DNA from: Pycnopodia helianthoides
Taxonomy: Eukaryota > Echinodermata > Asteroidea > Forcipulatida > Asteriidae
Reading direction: 5' to 3'
NCBI GenBank assembly: GCA_032158295.1
Contig: CM063247.1
Location: 17,956,875-18,020,874 of the forward strand
DNA length: 64,000 bases
Below the pieces are notes generated by a model. It did no database searches, had not been told where the DNA came from, and was given only the letters and a program-made list of their open reading frames with translations. The translations under genes and the position numbers were made by a program. Shown piece by piece: positions 45,916 through 58,241 of this stretch (position 1 is the stretch's first letter; every line of letters begins with the position of its first letter).

Positions 45916-46312
45916 GTATTTGTTTCATTACACAGAAATTCATTTTGTTCTCAGCACATCGAGATATAATATTATACTCCTTGTCAATAAAACGTTTTTG
46001 CATTGACATGATTGGTCATCTTGCTCGACAAAACTCTCATTAACAGTCATGACAGTCACAACATCATTGTTTCTGTTGACCCAATTCACCTGATGTCGTA
46101 ACCCTGAATCCATCTTGACTATGCATATTGACTCCCAAGTAATAGTAGACCATGGGCAGACTCTAACTACATGTGACATTAGTCTATACATATTATAAAT
46201 AACGGTACATTACATATAAACATTGCCTTTGTACTTAGTAAGATAACTGCACAAACTTTTTGTAAATGATGGAGACCCACATGTCTATTGTGTTAGGATC
46301 AAATTGATTCTG

Positions 46313-46623
46313 TCAACTGAAGAACTTATCCAGTGTATTAGTCTGTGTTTTGTTCTGTTTACGTCTCTTAGCGGCCGACTTGGGTCCTGATGAGCTCCTG
46401 TTAGACATTGGAAAATGTTAATGGAAAAGAATTGAGAGTCAATCACGGAACTTTGAAGAATTACTAAACTTTATGTGATCATGCCAGCTTTTATTCCTTA
46501 TATTTAGAATGAATGGTTAAATGCTTTAGATTTTGGCAAACAGTAAAATGCTTAACTTGCTTTACCTTTTCCCCTTCATTGGTGATGGTGCATCCCTACT
46601 TGAACTTGGCTCTTCTTGGGAAG
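46313..46623 (-). CDS. POLK: POLK exons 11-12 (46566-46623, 46313-46397): NLS and C-terminal PIP box
   Basis: Exon 11 (58 nt) encodes a Ser/Pro-rich segment. Exon 12 encodes [11 protein letters not shown] (basic nuclear signal), then [11 protein letters not shown] and TGA. The last block matches the extreme C-terminal PCNA-binding motif of vertebrate POLK in position and pattern. Both junctions are phase-consistent. Confidence 0.9.
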
Positions 46624-49600
46624 CTGTTGTTACATAAACAAACGGCTGTTTACTACACACAGACCATGCATTAACTATATGTATTATTTCTTAACACACA
46701 CACACATGTACAATGTACTTAATGTGCAAATCTTTGACTTGAAATAAATATGATGATTGGTAAGTTTGTATCCTTTACCTTGCTGTCGTAGCATGTCTTG
46801 TATTGCATCTTTATTCAGACACAGATCCACATGCTTATTGAAGACTTTCAAGTCTGTACATGACTGTTGGATGTTGCACACTGGGCACATAAACTCTGAA
46901 GGCTCAATTGATTGATCTCCAACAAGTGTTAAGTCCTCTTTCCCTGATGTTTTTAGTCCTGATCCATCAGTATTATTTGTAATCTGTTGTCCGCTTTGAA
47001 CTTTCTCAACGGTATTAAGGTTTTTTGAAGGTTTTAAAAACTTTGACTGTTTGTCTGAACATGTTTGAGAATTGCAATCATGGAATTTGATACCAAGTTG
47101 GGATCCAGCAGTTGATGATGCAAATGATAATTGCTTTGACTCTGACACTATAGGAAAAGGAGATTTATTATTCTGTCCAGATGTGAGTCCAATCATAGTT
47201 TCATTCAATAACTCATTTGATCCAAGGTGGTCATTGTCAAAAGTCTTGGGCTGAATGTCTGGTTGCTGTTTGGGAGTTGTTGTTTGCTGTCGCTTCTTAA
47301 AGAATTTTGTGATGCTCTCTTGTTTGTTGGATGATGGTGCACTGCATGCTTGAAGGTTGGAAATCCTTACACCTTAGAAATGCAACAAACAGATCAACAT
47401 AAAACGCTTCTGTTTGGGATAAATCTTGAAATAAGTTGTCTAATGAATCAGTTTTACTTGTTAATGGTAAGGTAAATCTTAGCATTTGGTGAAATTGGGC
47501 CCTGGATTTACAATGTACATACCTTTTCTCAAATCAGCAACACCGAATAACCAACCTCAGTGCCACACTTGAGCACTTTTGTGTAGAGTTTTTATGAAAG
47601 CATCTTTTGAAGTGAGAAGGCAAATTAATGTCCCTATACAAACAAAACAGTCAAGTGGATGGAGGTTTTGGTGTTCTTTATGGTTTTAAGTGTACCAAAA
47701 ATGTACTAGATTTCTGGTACAGCCAAATAAATTCAACAAATTTACTTCAGATTACACTTTGTGTAGAAGTAACAGCTTTGGCTGAATAGACTGAATAAAG
47801 AAACACTGGTGATAAACCATTGACATTTAACACCAAGGAGGAAAGATATCTTTACTATCATGTAGGGCCTCAAATCTTACATTCATTACATCACTTACCC
47901 ATTAGCCTTAGTCGCAGTGGTTCTGACTTACAGTCATTGATCTCAGCTTTAAGTAGATCCTTAGCCACTCTGAATATACAGTCGGCTGTTTGGATGTATG
48001 TAGGGACTGAGTATGACTTGGTCTTGACTTCAAATTTTACTGTTTTCAGTTTGATGGTGACTGTCTTTCCCTTGGATAAAGATGTTGAAATTCATTGATT
48101 TGAAGGTTTGGTGATTTACTAAGTGATTTTATTTTACACCTTATAGCTATTATACAGTAATTCAGTTTAAAAAATTGTGTTGTGCCTTCTGGTATTTGTA
48201 CCCATCCAGACTTTTCATTGTGTAGCGTAGACAGGCAGGCACGTACCATGATACGCTTTGTTAGGTTCTGGAAAACATGTCTTGTAAAATTCATCTCTGG
48301 GGGTTATTGTGTAACCCCAGATTCCAGACTTTTGTTGAAATACCGGTGTTCAGTTAAAGGCAAATCTTACAGCATTCTCACTTGAAAATGATTGGTGATT
48401 TCGTTTAAAAAATGACAAAGGAGCATTTGAATGGCACCATTATTTATAACTTACCATCAGCTGCTCCTTATTTAAATCCTCTGCCAGGGCCTGACATAAC
48501 TCATTACATTTACTGTAAAGATCAGCAGGTTGGTGTAACTCACGGAATGTACGCTCTGTGCTCATGCTCTTCCGCTCACCATCTCTTAAATTGGACAAGA
48601 TTTATGTCAAACCAATTATTCTCAAATTCAATTCAAAATAAAATAATACTGCAACTACTAGACTGGATATGAAGTGCAGAGTATGGTGTATAATTCCAAT
48701 AATTAGGTATCCTTTAAACTGTTTGTAGTACCCACTGCTTATTAAAGGATTTAGATAAACCTCTCATCACAGAGATCTGTGGCCTACCAGTTAAGACATA
48801 TACTCTGGAACTCATGGGTTTGATTCCTTACCAAGATGCCTATGAATTTGTTTCCACTGGACTCATAAAGCACTTCCTCAATGAAATCAAAATAGGACAA
48901 CAGCTAAACTCATATTGAAACAATTTCTAGTTTTACCCTTATGAAGTGTTTTGAAAAGTCTTTTTAAAATGGTACCTTTCAACTCTCGTTGAGCCAAGAC
49001 CCAGTGATATACTCAAGAAGTGCTGTGAAGATGTGGATGAAAACAGAAGGTGCAATAGCACCCTCTGTTGGAAGAGATCTGTGCAGGTGTGTATGCCTAG
49101 AGCAGAGAGCAGCTTCTCTGTGACTTTTCCAATACCAGAAACCTGTATCACATTAAAAGTATGGTTCATTGCCTCAGAAATCCAGCATTGAGAGATAATT
49201 TTCATACACATTACTGTAATCTCTGGCTTATAAGCCGCCCGATGTACCAGCCGCTCTGCCCAGAAATTGTCAAAACAAGATTTATGTGTCTGTGTATAAG
49301 CTGCACGGCGTATAAGCCGCAGGCATGACCACACACACATAGGGGTCGTGCGTGTTTGCGGTCCTTTGTGGTGATGTACAGTGATGGCGCGCGGAACAAC
49401 AGTCATTGAAGATCGCCGCAAATGACGACTTGCATTGCATTGAAGTAAAAATGTAACTGTTTAAAGGTAACACAATCGTATTGAAATCGTTAATTAAAAT
49501 GGTCTGCAGTCAAAAGTGGGTCTATTTTTTTTTAACATAACATTTATACAGGCTAAGCTTGGGCGTTTTTTATTTTAGGATCCACAATATATCGTCGCCA

Positions 49601-52600
49601 AAATACCGCAGTATTCGATATTACCGGGAATTTTTCAGATGGGGCTAAAAAACACCACAAAAAAAACATGCAGTCTCACTCAGGTTATTGACTGAATTGA
49701 GGCCCTCGAATCTTTGTTTTTCAACAACAGATGCTAGCTGGCAAAAAATGTGCGCTGGTTTCTGTTCTTCATATTAATACGTTGGCGTATAAATCGCCCG
49801 ATGTACAAGCGGCAACATTATTTTGGGGGGTCAAAATTAACTTATAAGCTGCGGTTTATAAGCCAGAGATTACGGTAGTGTTCTAAATGGAAATATTACT
49901 CACGACAATTGGTACTGATGTACATATGTTGGTCTCATGGATATACATGTATGTAAAAAAATCATCTTGTAACTAAAACTCGAAGCAAAGCTACATGTAG
50001 GAACTATGTAGGGAATATTTTCGGGGCATCAATTTGTTCAGAAGGTTGATGGGTCAAGTGGTCAGGTTGAATAAGCAATAACAAAATGCACAATCTGTTG
50101 ATGAGGTTTGAACAAAAACTGTTGTCGAAAGAGATGGCAAAGATTTGTCTATACCTTACGGATAGGTAGGTCTTGTATAAACTCCATCACGGCATCTCGG
50201 TTGGGTAGAATCCTATACTGACCATTTGGTTTATTCTTATCAGAACAGATCTTAGCCAACATGGTGTTTGGTGCAATACCTGGAGAATAATTAATGGTCA
50301 ATAAAGTCTGAGTACATGTAATAAAACATGTATTTAACAGTCACACAAATACATGTACATTTCCAGACAATTTTTTGTTTTTGGTTACTAAAATACTTTG
50401 TAGATTTATTGCAGTTGAATTCCATAACTTGGGCAATTACAACCATGGGTAATTACATTATCAGCATGCTACTAAGTGCACAGGTTATATGGTACTCTGT
50501 GATGATAAGCAACATTTGTACAAATATCTGAATACTGTAATGAACCAATAACAATGACACAATTCAGGGAACGATTTCATCTAGCAATCTTGCAGAGCAA
50601 AGTATTTATTTATGAATGCTAACTATTCAGTAGCAAGTATTGATTTGAATGAGTGAGGTCTTTCAAAATTCATGTGACGTACATGCAATGCAGTTGAATC
50701 CTTGGACAAGGTTCTGTCTTGTCATCGAGAATTAAAATTAGGGAACAAATCTATTGCAGACTGGATACAATTAGAAAGGCCTGTATCCTGGAATGTACAG
50801 AAGGATTCTATTTAATGCTGTTGTTCTACCATATTATTTTTTACTATTTTTTGCTCACTGCATCACAATTTTTACCAAATGTAATCTACCAAATTGGTTT
50901 AAAACTGGAAAATCAGTGTTTGTACTAAACATTCTTTGATATCAACATTTTCACTACGTTTCAGGATTTAACACTTCAGTTTTATACACTTAACTAGTAC
51001 GACTGGTGAACCACTACATTGTAATTTTTTAATTTTTTTCCCCCATGAATCCTGATTCACTTTGTTTTTGATTTAAATAAAAACTACTGGCAACTGTGTC
51101 AAACTCGTGTGAATTGACTCCTGCATGCTACATTGGTTTTGTACATGAAAGCAAAGCAAGGCATCCTCTGTCTATCAAAACAACTGGATCCCTTTTGTTA
51201 AAGTCGTCAGATTGGTACAATACACTGCATGCAGCTTGACACGTAGTAACATGCGTAACAAAAAAGTTTAAACAAACCACCCCGCAATCTCAATATTGTA
51301 AGGGTAGACAGACAAACAAGCAGACACCTTTAGCAACTGAACTACAGATGTGTTGCTTACCTGCACTGGCAGTAAGTTGTGTTTTCTGTTCAATGCGGAA
51401 TCGGATCTCTTCTACGACCTCTTCAACTGTCAACCCAAAGGTCCTGCACCTTCTTGGTTTTGATGAAATTGCTGTTACTTTTATAGGATTGTCCTCATGA
51501 ACAGTACAAGTTGATAACAATGCTGGGGAGTGGTCTGGGTTATCAAGAGCCAACTCAGGAGAGAAAAGGCGGGATGTTCTTGTTTGGTTATCATCTTTGA
51601 ACAAAGACTTTATGTCGGTGTCATCACCGGTGCCCTTAGTGCTCATCATCAGGTTAGTTTGGGACAATGATACTGGTATTTTTTCAGTATAATCAAGACT
51701 TGATTTAAGGATGGGGCGGGGAGGGGTTTCCTTTGTTGAAGACATCCTTGAATTGTTTCCATGTACGGATAATACAACATGATCATTGTCACCAACCACA
51801 TCCATACCAATCCTGGTGTCTTGTCCGGCGCTATCAGACATGCCAGACTTCTCATTTCCACCGTCATCTTTCTTAACATGCACTCCCTCTGATTGAACAG
51901 CGCCCTTGTTATCAACTCCTTTTGCATCTACATCATTATTCCAATCACCATACTCAAACGTCCTCTCATCCTCAGACATGACTTTCCTTTTTTCCAAATG
52001 GTCTGTCAAATCAAAGTAGGCCTCATCAAGACTTACTGGGCAGAAGTACGGATCATAAACGCCAAGGATTTCTCGAACCTGCTTGCTGACTGCTCGGTAC
52101 TCGTCAAAGTTTAACGGGGTGATGATAAGTTCAGGACATAGTTTCTTTGCAATGAAGCCAGGCATGGCTGCTCTGACTCCATAGCGTCGGGCATAATAAT
52201 TAGAGGTGCTCTGTAAAGACATAATAATAATATGAAGTAAGATGGTCATACTAGGGTTCAGGGTTTGACCTACACATGTATCAGCATACTCAAATCACTG
52301 ACGGCAATGATGAATTAAATTCTATTGAAGGAAGTGTATGAGTGAAGGGTGGGAGATGTGTGAGGTTTGATATTACCCACCAGCATACTCATGCTACCAA
52401 CAGCCATGGGTTTATTCTTGAGGCTTGGGTTATCTCTCATCTCTACAGCAGCATAGAAGGCATCCATATCCAAGTGAACAATACTGTGATTGAAACTCCT
52501 AGAAGCTTCCAATTCTTCAACCATCATATCCACCTTAAAAATAAAGAAATCAAGTATTGTTTAAAATTTTCTTTTAAAATTACTTTCAGGCCTACTCTGG

Positions 52601-55600
52601 AAAAAAATCCTCACTGACGCCACAAACTGACACATAATTGTGTACAAAACCTTGATTTTTTTTGCTGTCAGTTTTGTTCACATGTTTAACATAATATTCA
52701 TAAAGGCCTGCAATTTTGTGACATTTAAAAGCCTCAAGAGTTTTATTTTTGCAAAAATGTTTGTTTTAACAAACTGACACACAGTATAAATTTACCATTT
52801 TAATGCACGTTGCACACCATGTGAACAAACACATTTTCACGAACGATAACAAACCTTTCACACGTTGACGCCCCTTTTACAAATTGACACATGCAATGTT
52901 ACATTCAAATGTGTCACTTTGTTGAAAAGGGAATTGTCTGTTCTGCTATTTTTTGTTTTTGTTTTGGTTTCACAAACTGACACACATACTTTCTTGATCA
53001 TCAATTTAGGACATAACAGTCAATACAAGTATGTTAGTTCAAAGCATCAAGTTTTAACAAAAAGAAAATCTGTTGAAATCACTAATGAAATGTTTAAGGA
53101 TTTGGTGTTTTAAAAAATGTTCAACTTTAGGCATCATTCTTCACACTAGTTTTAATTAGAATCTACACATGTATGTGTGTCAGTTCATGGCATCAGTGAC
53201 GAAATGTGAGAAATGTTTGTCTACACATGCAAACCTCTGACAGTGCTTTCTAGCTACATCCAACACAACTGAGATACAGGTACACCATTAAGGCTGACAG
53301 CTGAAGATTGGATAAGTCACACATTCAGATAGTCATACTATTGATTAACTTTGACTTTGAAACAACATCTTCTAGTCCTCATAACAAAATGTCATTAGTG
53401 AATGTACAATTATTTGTATGAATATTTTTCATATACATGTACGCATAAATGCAATTCAACTTTTTACACGTGTTTTAAAACAATTTTTTTCTCAGTAGAG
53501 TACTTTTTAAAGTGCACTAGTATAGATAGAAAAAGTTTGTTAATTAAGAAACTTACAGTGAAGACTTTAACCAGTGGCAGATCCAGGGGGTATTGAATGG
53601 GCATGAACCTTCATGGCAAAAACAATTTAATGCATGGAAGGGTACATAACTAGTGGCCATCTACAGAATGACTCTCATTCTCAACCTCTAACTCCATCTA
53701 CCCCTGGATAATGTCTTCCAGCTACATGATCAAGCTTATTTACCTGAGCAAGAGTAATTGATTTCTGTTGTTCAGAAATGCCATCTAGCTGCTGCTTCAT
53801 GCGTTTTATTCTCTGGTTAACCAGGGCCTCTTTCTTTTGCTCATTTTCATAAATCTATAATAAAGATAAACAGACGAGTGTTTCCATTTATTGACAAAAA
53901 ATTGATTCAATTATGATGTATTTTTTTCATGGAACTCACCTCTATCTCTAAGCTAGTGTTCTTTAATTCTACACCTCACCTTGATCCCTTGGAGGTTTCT
54001 ATGATTATCTTATTGATCTTCTCCTTGTTGAGTCCTTCCATACCAGCTTTGTTGTCATTCAGGGCTATCCGAGACATAACGCTGCTTGTCTGGACGGAGG
54101 AGACTAAAAACAGAAATGTAACCAAAACAAAGTGCGTTCTTGAATCCACATACAACATGTATGTACATGTATCTGGGCAATTCCACACTAATGGGCACAA
54201 AAGTGTGACATGGGAGGGGAACATTGGATAGTAATAACAAAGTGAAGTAATGCTGTCATGTATTTTTGTCCGTGTACCATACGAAGGTACATGATGAGGA
54301 TTGTGGTTGGAAAAACAAAGGTACATGTAAAGGACCAAGTATTTACATACATGTAACTGGAGGAGATCAATCTTCAAGATTTATACGTATATAACGAGGA
54401 CAAACATTTTTTTAATAATTTGGTATTATAGGCCTACTAAAATAAACTGATTGGCCCAATGTTGTCCAAATACCAATTCTACACACCCTTAAGGGTAGTT
54501 AACAGCCAAAATTATGAAAGCCCCTTCCCTGGCTATTTAAGAAACTATAAGTTTAAAAATCAAATTGATATGTACAAACGTAGACAGAATTTTGTAACAA
54601 AAGTGTCTGTCCAATGTACGTACGCGACTTGTTTCCCATTGTTATTTTCTTAATACCCGCAGCAATATCTAAATTTTGCTGCTTACACTCTTTAAGGGTT
54701 AGGAATGTTACTGGCACAACATTTTGTAATTTGTTTGTTATTTTTTTTTCACTTTCCAGGCCATTTTTTTGTTACAAAAAGTAACGCTTTGCAAGCGACC
54801 TTGTAATTTCTAAAGGTCCCGGATTAATTATTGTTTTTTGCTATGAACTATCATGAACAGCTTTGGAATGCACAGGAAAAGACTGGGACAAAATAGTTAA
54901 TTTTGTCACACTCTCCCATGCCTCTCTTATCAAGTTATCTTTTGGTCCATTACCATGATTACTGTGGAATTGCCCACCTCAGTTAAGGTTAAGCTTTTTC
55001 CCCTGTGCTCTTCCAATGACTTCTTGCTGTGAGGTGGGTGTTTTGCCAAATAATGATTTAGAGAGTGTGCCGAAGTGGGGGAATGGATAGAAACCTTTGA
55101 TGCAAAGAAAACTAAACTACTGTCTGTCTATCTCACTCCAATTGTACATTTCCATCCCAGGACTAACCTGGCATACATTGTCCAGTAAAAACTGCTATGG
55201 GCTAGTAAACACCACTTCTCAACTTGCCCTGTGGGCTACTAAAAATTGTGCAACCTACTTGTTTAAAATGCGTATTTCTTCCTTAAATCAGATAGGAAAA
55301 ATTTATAAAACATATTAGTTTTTGTTTTGAGTGCATGAATGTGACCTCATTTCACCACAAATTGGTTGTGATCACTAGTTACCATTAAAACATCAGAAAT
55401 ATACATAATGACAATTAATACAGGTTTCAAATCTGGGCTACTATCTGGGTTACCTAAACTTCCTGGGGGCTAGTAAACTGCAGTTTACTAGCCCATGGGC
55501 TACTTTACATGCAAGGCCTGCATCTATTCATAATGGGTCCAACAAATTTGTGTGAGGTATCAGATTGTCAACTTCTTGGGCACAGGAGGCCTCCAGAGCA

Positions 55601-56111
55601 TTGCATTTGGTAATAGGAGCCTACTGATTGTGTTAATCCTATATAAATGTAATAAAACTAACCTGTGAAAATTTCACTTCAAAGTCCCCCCTACTTTACA
55701 TGCTACTTTTTTTTTGGAATTTAATGTCGGACCTGTCATGTTGCAGTCATCCTCTTACTTAGGGGCGACTTTGCTTGGAGGCGACTTTCTTTTGGGCGAC
55801 TATCTAGTCACTAGTCTGCAGTGCTAGTGGGCAACTGCTTAGGGGGGTGACTTGACTGGTTTCCGAATCGGCCTACCTTCTGATTTTTCGTTCGTCTCTT
55901 CATCTTCAGTTAGGACGACCATGGAGGTAGATGGGACGACAGAGACACTAGTGGCATCAGCAGTCCAAACTTCCCCATCAAATCGCTCAGCCCACCCCAA
56001 TTCTTCATCATCAAAATCATTTTTGTCCATTTCTTCATCTTTGCCAAATTGCCAATTCATCCTCCTCCCGCTGGCGCTGTGGTCATCCAGGGCTGCTGAC
56101 TCAAAGTTCAT
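46313..56111 (-). CDS. POLK: DNA polymerase kappa (Y-family translesion polymerase), 12 coding exons
   Basis: Exons, 5' to 3': 55877-56111, 53980-54103, 53744-53854, 52381-52533, 51361-52210, 50155-50279, 48976-49142, 48455-48584, 47899-48070, 46779-47372, 46566-46623, 46313-46397; about 934 aa (human 870). POLK bypasses bulky minor-groove lesions and extends mismatches in the nucleus. Seen: N-clasp block [19 protein letters not shown], catalytic [15 protein letters not shown], finger block [25 protein letters not shown], little-finger GKVTEK and ERTF blocks, PIP box QESITKFF (about 707-714), a UBZ4 zinc finger CPVC...HVDLC (about 852-874), and a C-terminal NLS plus second PIP box TLDKFF. All junctions match phase except exon 2 to exon 3, which is one base short. 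Lineage-specific acidic N-terminus of about 80 residues. Confidence 0.96.
46779..47372 (-). CDS. POLK: POLK exon 10: PIP box and UBZ4 zinc finger
   Basis: The exon opens GVRISNL, the end of the little finger, then [11 protein letters not shown], a canonical PCNA-interacting box (Q..I..FF). A low-complexity linker leads to [10 protein letters not shown]...[10 protein letters not shown], matching the C2HC ubiquitin-binding UBZ4 pattern. Human POLK has two UBZ modules; I see only one here. The exon ends CAGCAAG|GTAAAGG in phase 1. Confidence 0.93.
48775..48840 (+). repeat. tRNA-like / SINE head
   Basis: TGTGGCCTACCAGTTAAGAC and GGGTTTGATTCC are A-box- and B-box-like at tRNA spacing, in POLK intron 7. 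Not a foldable full tRNA. Confidence 0.4.
49212..49877. mobile_element. 666-bp element with TACTGTAATCTCTGGC inverted ends
   Basis: Left TACTGTAATCTCTGGCTTAT and right ATAAGCCAGAGATTACGGTA are inverted copies. Subterminal TATAAGCCGC/GCGGTTTATAAG blocks recur inside. Non-coding, in POLK intron 6. Confidence 0.65.
50280..51360 (-). other. POLK intron 5
   Basis: About 1.1 kb of AT-rich intron; no exon, repeat boundary or RNA gene seen. Confidence 0.6.
51361..52533 (-). CDS. POLK: POLK exons 4-5 (52381-52533, 51361-52210): palm and fingers, with long insert
   Basis: Exon 4 encodes the first metal-binding motif [13 protein letters not shown] and ends SMSML|GTGGGT. Exon 5 (850 nt) starts [11 protein letters not shown] and contains [16 protein letters not shown]. 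It then carries roughly 150 residues of low-complexity, Asp/Gly/Ser-rich insert before [22 protein letters not shown]. Human POLK has a shorter, unrelated-looking insert at the same place, which is a flexible loop in the palm. Phase 0 entry, phase 1 exit. Confidence 0.93.
52534..53743 (-). other. POLK intron 3 with recurring CAAACTGACACA motif
   Basis: The motif AAACTGACACA (one inverted as TGTGTCAGTT) occurs about six times between 52615 and 53180 at irregular spacing. No exon or named repeat family recognised. Confidence 0.5.
55140..55510 (+). repeat. dispersed repeat with GGGCTAGTAAAC blocks
   Basis: Contains GGGCTAGTAAAC at least twice. Partly matches 39125-39330 in the opposite orientation. 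Unclassified. Confidence 0.45.
55755..55865. repeat. remnant of the GTCGCC/GGCGAC array beside the POLK exon 1 donor
   Basis: GGGGCGACTTTGCTTGGAGGCGACTTTC...GGGCGACT resembles the array units in the 32915-34640 element. It ends within about 12 bases of the POLK exon 1 donor at 55876. Confidence 0.45.
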
Positions 56112-58241
56112 GATTCTATGAAGAAAAAAAAATTAATTATCTAATCATACTTTTATTTTATGCAAGAAACTCGTTTCTTAATCTGGTCATAGACTCAGCT
56201 CCATGGTCATGCATACACGTTAGGCCTATGTCGTGATGTAAAGTTAATAAAGTACAGAAGTAAGTTGTTTTTTACTTGTAATTTCATGAATTTGTAAGTT
56301 GTATTTGTAGTCGAGTAAACTACTCTATAGAGTAGTGCTGAGCCTCACTCATTGTTCACTCCATGTCATGTACTATGTAGGTTTGTACAGTTGGATCCAT
56401 CCGTTTGTAAGTTGTACTTTTAAAGTTTTATTATAATTTAGGTCAGTTACTACTTAAAGGAACACTACAGAATTGGTAAGAGCAAAACTTGTAAAGTATA
56501 CTTTTTGATCACAGATTTACATAAAACTTACACGGTATAATGATGATAGTAGAAAACATCCCTTGAAATATTTCTGTCTGAAACGCCATATTTGATGAGA
56601 AATTCATAAACTAATTTTCCGATTGGAGTTTATCGCTCAGTGAGCGTTTTATTCATTTGTTGAATATATGATTTCATGCAAATGTGTAATCGGTTTTTCA
56701 CTATTTTCTCGCGACCCAGATGGCCGATCGATCTCAAACTTCTACAGGTTTGTCAGTTTATGTCAATGGTAGATTAAATAAAGTGCTTACACTGCCAGCA
56801 ACTGTTTTGTTTTCAAAACTAATTCTGTAATGTTCCTTTAAGTTAGGGAAAGTGAGCCATAACAACCAGCTCCATCAAATATTGACCACCTCAAGGTGAC
56901 AAAGGAGGAAACAACCCAGTCCAGAAATGATCACCCAAACAACTTAAAAAGAGTTACAGTAAACAAAGATTGCTACAAAATCTCACTCTATAATCATACA
57001 CCAATCTCTTACCACCAGCCGACATGAAGGAGACAACCAACTTTAACCATGGATGGAGCTTATGCTTTAACGGAGCCATTGACCTAGAAAAACTGACCCC
57101 AAAAGCCCATTTTAAAATTTAGTTAGCTTGCCGCATGCATGACGTAACTGCATGTTTAGAAAGCTACCCCAGACGTTTTCATGCAGTATAAATTTTCTGA
57201 AGATTCTGAAGAACTAGAGCAACTTTCATGTTTTATTTCATGTATTTGGATATATATTTCTATAAGTATTAGTCTTATTTCGAGTCATTCTAAACAATAA
57301 GGATAATCAATCAAACCAACCATGGAGGAAGGAATGATCAAACAAACTAACTGAGAAAATATTGAGGAAGATATAGTTTTTTCCTTAAATTTTGAGGATG
57401 ATCTTACAAATTTCCTTTTATTTTTGTTATCTTGTTTACAAAGTCGTTTGAAAGTTAAAATTTCCTTAAAATAATTAAACTTCGATCTTTGGAATGAAGA
57501 TCAATCCTGGGGACTGGCGGAGATTTCTCAAACAGTTGATTTCGGATATCTGTTATGTTGTCATACTGTCTCTCCTCTATGCCTCTATGTACTGATTGCA
57601 GAGTTTGAAGTATTTAAAATTTAAGAAGTTAGACTTGTTTCAAGTCTGTTCTTGGTCACCGTTTTTTAACAGGCATATTCCCTTGTACTGGGTTTCTTGC
57701 TCTTTGCATAGAAATAGAATAATGGAGGTAGAGTATTAGATGGTACAATTTAAAGTTTTCAACATTTTCCAAAGAGTGATGGGGAGAAGAGAAGGTGACG
57801 ACTTTAAAAGGTGTGTTTAACCATGGATGTGGAATGATGTATATTAATCATAATCATATTCAGATATTGTGCAAAAATAAGTATGACTTCGGGAGTCCTC
57901 AAATTCAAAAGTAGTACTCTCTGTACGACGAACCGTCCCTAAACGAAGAAAATATTGAGTTCGAGTTTATTAATATGCACAATATTTGTTTGAAAATTAA
58001 TAGTTTAAAACAATTTTTAAAATTTAAATGCTTCAAGGTAGTGTTATCAAACGTATCCGAACAAAAGAGTAAAATAAATAAATAAAATGTTAACAAGCAC
58101 TTTTGTACCATTGGGCAGTACGTCGTAACCTGTATTTCTTTCGCAGTTCCACTCAAAATTCTTCTTTCCTTTTAATAAACTTGTATTAACAAAGTTAGTC
58201 TATTTATGCATGAAACAGGGAGGTTCATTTTAGAGCGGAAA
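56112..58241. promoter_or_regulatory. POLK/CERT1 head-to-head intergenic region, likely bidirectional promoter
   Basis: About 2.1 kb separate the POLK and CERT1 start codons. In vertebrates these two genes are divergently transcribed from a shared promoter. Here the interval includes a TTAA MITE (56458-56837) and otherwise AT-rich unique sequence. I see no clear TATA box or initiator, so the promoter assignment rests on gene orientation and synteny. Confidence 0.5.
56458..56837 (+). mobile_element. TTAA-flanked MITE, copy 4
   Basis: 380 bp; ends AGGAACACTACAGAATTGG / AATTCTGTAATGTTCCT; TTAA at 56454-56457 and 56838-56841. Located in the POLK/CERT1 divergent promoter interval. Confidence 0.85.

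Noticed and set aside
58206..58241. Alternative upstream CERT1 start
   Set aside because: In frame but with weaker context, and it would add 12 residues absent from the family; the 58242 ATG gives the expected MS-acidic start.
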